This document shows positions 60,370-64,000 of a stretch of DNA of 64,000 nucleotides, piece by piece. Position 1 is the first letter of the stretch. Each line of letters opens with the position of its first letter. The stretch covers positions 172,093 to 236,092 of the forward strand of contig VYFQ01000035.1 in assembly GCA_009842325.1 (NCBI GenBank), in the 5' to 3' direction. The DNA comes from Acidimicrobiaceae bacterium. GTDB taxonomy: Bacteria; Actinomycetota; Acidimicrobiia; Acidimicrobiales; Aldehydirespiratoraceae. The notes below the pieces were generated by a model, which had not been told where the DNA came from, did no database searches, and saw only the letters and a list, made by a program, of their open reading frames with translations. Position numbers and translations under genes: made by a program.

Positions 60370-61566
60370 GTGGCATCCACACTGGGTTTCCGGGCGTTCG
60401 ATGTGGACGAGCACTACTACGAGGCCCACGACGCCTTCATCCGCCACATCGACCCGTCCATGAAGAAGCGCTGCATGCAGTGGGCTGAGATCGACGGCCG
60501 GAAGCGCTTCATGGTGGCCGGCAAGGTCAACAAGTTCATCCCGAACCCGACTTTCGACCCGATCGCGAAGCCGGGCAGCCTGGAGGACTACTTCCGGGGC
60601 CGCAACCTGGAGGGCCGCGACATCGCGGCCATGTTCGGCGAGCTCGACCCCCTCGACGATCACCCCGGCTTCCGCAACCGCGACGCCCGCGTAGAGCTGA
60701 TGGACAGCCAGGGCTTGGAGTCGGTGCTGCTGTTCCCCACCCAGGGCGTGGGCATGCAGGAGGCCCTCAAGCGCGACGTCGAAGCCCTGCACGCCGCCTT
60801 CAGCGCCTTCAACACGTGGCTCGACGAGGACTGGGGCTTCGACCGCGACGGCCGGATCTTCGCGGTGCCCATGCTCACCTTCGCCGACCCGGGGCTGGCG
60901 GTGGCCGAGCTGGAGCGGCTGCTGGAGATGGGCGCCCGCATCGTGTGCACCGTGCCCGGCCCGGTGCCCACCGGCGGCGGCTACCAGTCGCCGGGCATGG
61001 CCGACTACGACCCCATCTGGGCCCGGCTGGAGGAGGCCGGGGTGCCGCTGGCCATGCACGCCGGGCTCAACGGCACCGTCCAGTACGGCAAGGTGTGGGA
61101 GCCGTCGCGGGGCCAGTTCGAGGCGTTCAAGCACATGGCCTTCCCGCTGGTGGCCTTCTCGGACCGCTCGATCTCCGACACGTTCGCGGCCCTGATCTGC
61201 CACGGCGTGCTCGACCGCTTCCCCGCTCTGCGCCTGGCCACCATCGAGAACGGGGCCATGTGGGTTCCCGACCTGCTGCGCAACCTCAAGACCTGCCACG
61301 GCAAGATGCCTTGGGAGTTCAAACGCCACCCGGTGGAGGCCTTCGTCGAGAACGTGTGGGTGTCGCCCTACTTCGAGGACGACATGGCCCTCATCAAGGA
61401 CTGCATCGGGGCCGACCGGATGCTGTTCGGCTCCGACTACCCCCACGCCGAGGGTCTGGCCGAGCCGGCCTCCTATCTGGACGACATCGCCGGCTTCAGC
61501 GACGACGAGGTCCGCAAGGTGATGCGCGACAACGCCTACGAACTGCTGTCAGCCTCCGCCCGCTAG
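60370..61566 (+). CDS. PF04909-type amidohydrolase
   Basis: A 398-residue TIM-barrel metallo-enzyme, clearly homologous to the one at 36349. FDVDEHYYEAHDAFIRH holds the N-terminal acidic/His metal residues, LAMHAGLNG and ICHGVLDRFP give later His, and LFGSDYPHAEG gives the Asp. GTG start at 60370, immediately downstream of repeat A copy 4. Decarboxylase or hydrolase of an organic acid is the family expectation. Convergent with the next amidohydrolase, 9 bases apart. Confidence 0.87.
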   Translation: MASTLGFRAFDVDEHYYEAHDAFIRHIDPSMKKRCMQWAEIDGRKRFMVAGKVNKFIPNPTFDPIAKPGSLEDYFRGRNLEGRDIAAMFGELDPLDDHPGFRNRDARVELMDSQGLESVLLFPTQGVGMQEALKRDVEALHAAFSAFNTWLDEDWGFDRDGRIFAVPMLTFADPGLAVAELERLLEMGARIVCTVPGPVPTGGGYQSPGMADYDPIWARLEEAGVPLAMHAGLNGTVQYGKVWEPSRGQFEAFKHMAFPLVAFSDRSISDTFAALICHGVLDRFPALRLATIENGAMWVPDLLRNLKTCHGKMPWEFKRHPVEAFVENVWVSPYFEDDMALIKDCIGADRMLFGSDYPHAEGLAEPASYLDDIAGFSDDEVRKVMRDNAYELLSASAR

Positions 61567-61575
61567 CAGAGCGGC

Positions 61576-62850
61576 TCAGCGGGTCTTGACGGCGAAGTCC
61601 TGAAGCGACGTGTTCTTGCCGCCGTGGCGGCCGGTGTCGCGGGACTGGATCGACACATCGTGGCCCGCCACCGAGGCCCGCAGCGCCCCCACAGTGCACT
61701 CTGAGCGGTCAAGCACCGAGAACGGGTCGTAGTTGAACCAGTCCATGGCGTTGAGGTGGGTGATCCGGTCGATGTCGGTGTCGGAAACGCCCTCGAACAC
61801 CTCCACCAGCTCCTCCGGAGCCTCGGGCCAGTTCGAGTCCGAGTGGGGATAGTCCATCTCCCAGCACAGGTTGTTGATGCCGATCTCGTGGCGCAGGGCC
61901 ACCCCCACCGGGTCGGAGATGAAGCAGGTGAGGAAGTTGCGCCGGAACACGTCGCTGGGCTTGAGGTCGCCGAAGGACTGGCCGGTCCAAAGGTGGTGCA
62001 TGTCGTAGGTCTTGTCGGCCCGGTCCATGAAGTACGGCACCCAGCCCGATCCTCCCTCCGACAGGGCGATCTTGAGGCCCGGATACCGCCTCGGCACCGT
62101 CGACCACAAGAGGTCCGAGGCCGCGATCGACGTGTTCATGGGCTGCATGTGGATCATCACGTCCATGGGGGCGTCGGGTGCGCTCACCACCATCTGCCCT
62201 GACGATCCCAGGTGGATGGACAGCACCGTCTCGCAGTCGACCAGGGCCTCCCACAACGGGTTCCAGTAGTGGTCGTGGAAGCTGGGCTGGCCCAGCGGGA
62301 CCGGGTTCTCGGTGAAGGTCATCGAGTGGCAGCCCTGCTCCGACACCCGGCGCACCTCGGCCGCGCACTCGTCGGCCGACCAGATCATGGGCAGCGCCAT
62401 GGGGATGAACCGGCCCGGATAGGCGCCGCACCACTCGCCGATGTGCCAGTCGTTGTAGGCCCGGATCAGGTCGGCCGCGAAGTCCTTGTCGGGGTGGTTG
62501 GCGAAGAGACGCCCGGCGAAGCCGGGGAACGACGGGAAGCACATCGATCCGAGCACCCCGCCGGCGCTCATGTCCTTCACCCGCTCGTGGACGTTGTAGC
62601 AGCCGGGCCGGATCTCATCGAAGCTGGTCGGCTCGATGCCGTACTCCTCCTTGGGGCGCCCGGCCACCGCGTTGAGGCCGATGTTGGGGATGATCGAGCC
62701 GTTGAAGGTCCACACGTCGTCGCCGTTGTCGGTGTGGAGGATCTTGGGGGCTTCGTCGCGCCATTTGGCCGGCAGGTGATGCTCGAACATGTCGGGCGGC
62801 TCGCACAAGTGATCGTCGACGCTCACCAGGATCATGTCGTTCATGTCCAT
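61576..62850 (-). CDS. PF04909-type amidohydrolase
   Basis: A 424-residue member of the same broad family but more distant, with the N-terminal VSVDDHLCEPPDMFEHHLP as its metal-site segment and WEMDYPHSDSNWPEAPEEL as the C-terminal Asp/His part. Strong ribosome site (AAGGAGG, 6 bases before ATG 62850). It follows the acyl-CoA ligase at 62878 by 27 bases on the same strand, so it is likely in that operon, acting on a ligand activated by the ligase or releasing its substrate. Confidence 0.87.
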   Translation of the reverse strand: MDMNDMILVSVDDHLCEPPDMFEHHLPAKWRDEAPKILHTDNGDDVWTFNGSIIPNIGLNAVAGRPKEEYGIEPTSFDEIRPGCYNVHERVKDMSAGGVLGSMCFPSFPGFAGRLFANHPDKDFAADLIRAYNDWHIGEWCGAYPGRFIPMALPMIWSADECAAEVRRVSEQGCHSMTFTENPVPLGQPSFHDHYWNPLWEALVDCETVLSIHLGSSGQMVVSAPDAPMDVMIHMQPMNTSIAASDLLWSTVPRRYPGLKIALSEGGSGWVPYFMDRADKTYDMHHLWTGQSFGDLKPSDVFRRNFLTCFISDPVGVALRHEIGINNLCWEMDYPHSDSNWPEAPEELVEVFEGVSDTDIDRITHLNAMDWFNYDPFSVLDRSECTVGALRASVAGHDVSIQSRDTGRHGGKNTSLQDFAVKTR

Positions 62851-62877
62851 GGGAACCCTCCTTGCTACTCCTTTGGC

Positions 62878-64000
62878 CTACTCCTCGACGAAGTCGTAGT
62901 CGGCGTCGCCCTGGACGACTTGCTTGAGGATCTTGCCGGTGGCGTTCCGGGGCAGCGGCTCGGTCCGCAACTCCCAGTGCGCCGGAACCTTGATGTCGGC
63001 CAATGTATCGGCCACCCAGGCCTCGAGTTCTCCGATCAGGTCGGTGCCAGGCTGCTCGTCGTCGACCACCACCACCGCCTTGACCTCCTGGCCCAGTTCC
63101 CGGTGCTCCACGCCCACAACGGCCGATTCGGCCACCGAGGGGTGGGCGTCGAGGCGCTGCTCGATCTCTGTGGGGTAGATGTTCTCACCGCCGCGGATGA
63201 TGAGGTCGCTGCGCCGGCTCACCAGGAACAGCAACCCGTCGCGGACGTAGCCGTAGTCGCCGGTGCGCAACCAGCCGTCGCGGATGGTCTCGGCGGTGGC
63301 GGCCGGGTCGTTCCAGTAGCCGGGGGTGATCATCGGGCCGGACAGGCAGACGTTGCCGACCGCGCCCTCGTCGAGCTCTCGGCCGCCCTCGTCAGTGATG
63401 CGCACACCGACGATGGGGAGTGGGTAGCCAACCGAGTCGGGGTAGTCGCGCAGCACGTCGTCGGCCGCACTTGTGGCCAGACCGGAGCTCTCGGTCAGCC
63501 CGTAGCCGATGGTGACGCTGACGCGGGCATGGGGCAGGGCCGTGCGGCAGATCTCCTGCAGTTCCGGCGACCAGACGGATCCACCGCCGCCGATGCTGAC
63601 CACCGACGAGGTGTCGTAGTCGGCCAGCCGGGGATGCTCCACCAGCCTCCAGAGCTGGGTGGTGACTCCCCCCCAGCGGGCGATGCCGTGCTCCTCGGTG
63701 AGGCGCAGGATCTTCTCCGCGTCGTAGCGGCCGGTGGTCCACAGGTGGTTGATCCCCGCCCCGACGGCCATCACCGCGCAGGCGTGCAGGCCCGACACGT
63801 GGAACAGGGGACTGCATGCCAGCGTCGGCCCGCCGACGTCCATCGACTCGCCCGGGAAGCGCAGGAACTGGCGGGCGCCGATCATGTACGCGCAGGTCAG
63901 GTAGGAGAAGAAGTTGCGGTGGGTCTGTATGGCCCCCCTCGGCCTGCCGGTCGTGCCGGAAGTGAAGAGAATGGCGGCCGGATCGTCGATGGTGATCGGG
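62878..64000 (-). CDS. Acyl-CoA synthetase (AMP-forming), 5' end beyond window
   Basis: The last 374 residues of an ANL ligase; the frame is open to the right window edge. Near the edge lies the P-loop LFTSGTTGRPRGAIQTH. Further on are IGYGLTESSGLATS (A5), DGWLRTGDYGYVRDGLLFLV and the C-terminal catalytic Lys in LPRNATGKILKQVV. It activates an acid to the acyl-CoA, substrate unknown. It is the upstream gene of the amidohydrolase at 61576, 27 bases apart. Confidence 0.9.
   Translation of the reverse strand, partial: PITIDDPAAILFTSGTTGRPRGAIQTHRNFFSYLTCAYMIGARQFLRFPGESMDVGGPTLACSPLFHVSGLHACAVMAVGAGINHLWTTGRYDAEKILRLTEEHGIARWGGVTTQLWRLVEHPRLADYDTSSVVSIGGGGSVWSPELQEICRTALPHARVSVTIGYGLTESSGLATSAADDVLRDYPDSVGYPLPIVGVRITDEGGRELDEGAVGNVCLSGPMITPGYWNDPAATAETIRDGWLRTGDYGYVRDGLLFLVSRRSDLIIRGGENIYPTEIEQRLDAHPSVAESAVVGVEHRELGQEVKAVVVVDDEQPGTDLIGELEAWVADTLADIKVPAHWELRTEPLPRNATGKILKQVVQGDADYDFVEE

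Noticed and set aside
59410..61446. Large minus-strand open frame (about 678 codons) across the luciferase-like gene, repeat A and the amidohydrolase
   Set aside because: It is the antisense of two genes with clear family signatures, has no recognisable domain, and its composition (Gly, Val, His, Arg rich) is the usual high-GC shadow.

Overview
This is a very G+C-rich (by eye about 70%), gene-dense actinobacterial-type chromosome segment. Family content (many acyl-CoA dehydrogenases, CaiB-type CoA-transferases, luciferase-like oxidoreductases, PF04909 amidohydrolases), frequent GTG starts and ATGA/GTGA stop-start overlaps fit an uncultured, possibly marine Acidimicrobiia-like actinobacterium. 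The taxonomic guess is inference. I see no rRNA, tRNA, CRISPR array, transposase, integrase or phage gene. No gap between genes exceeds 300 bases; the longest (36113-36348) holds a repeat.

Layout. 1-3048: a small minus-strand set (partial SnoaL-like, two VOC proteins, an enoyl-CoA hydratase) and an XRE-type regulator, divergent from a membrane desaturase (3219-4148) across an inverted-repeat operator. 4162-9617: an apparent minus-strand operon nitroreductase-bioA-bioF-bioD-SulP transporter. 9781-18187: a luciferase-like oxidoreductase, TauD dioxygenase, acyl-CoA ligase, a tandem M24 pair (the second apparently catalytically dead), a MaoC-like protein and a FadA5-like thiolase. 18203-23334: two sister CaiB-type CoA-transferases either side of a permease with an unusual C-terminal domain, plus a crotonase. 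23369-30870: acyl-CoA dehydrogenases, an orphan A24 prepilin-peptidase-like protein, VOC, zinc dehydrogenase, acyl-CoA ligase and SnoaL-like protein. 30934-34425: a MacB/FtsX-type ABC exporter. 34436-42323: acyl-CoA ligase, amidohydrolase, CoA-transferase, cytochrome P450 and a tandem acyl-CoA dehydrogenase pair. 42488-50052: a branched-chain-amino-acid-type ABC importer (LivH-LivM fused) running directly into an Ltp-like/DUF35 pair and a TesB thioesterase. 50076-54094: two MFS transporters around an alkylsulfatase-like metallo-hydrolase. 54183-59279: enolase-superfamily enzyme, crotonase, class II aldolase, 2-hydroxyacid dehydrogenase and FGGY kinase, resembling a sugar-acid or polyol route. 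59341-64000: a luciferase-like oxidoreductase, two amidohydrolases and a partial acyl-CoA ligase.

Together the genes point to uptake, CoA activation, oxidation, hydration and thiolytic or aldol cleavage of bulky carboxylic acids (steroid- or terpenoid-like side chains are a reasonable guess), plus biotin synthesis and one sugar-acid-like module.

The most unusual non-coding content is a roughly 95-bp interspersed structured repeat, in four copies with the same orientation (9674, 16854, 36161, 60252), with conserved inverted ends and a central hairpin kept by compensating changes in the diverged copy. A second 48-bp repeat occurs as an inverted pair (26183, 31781).
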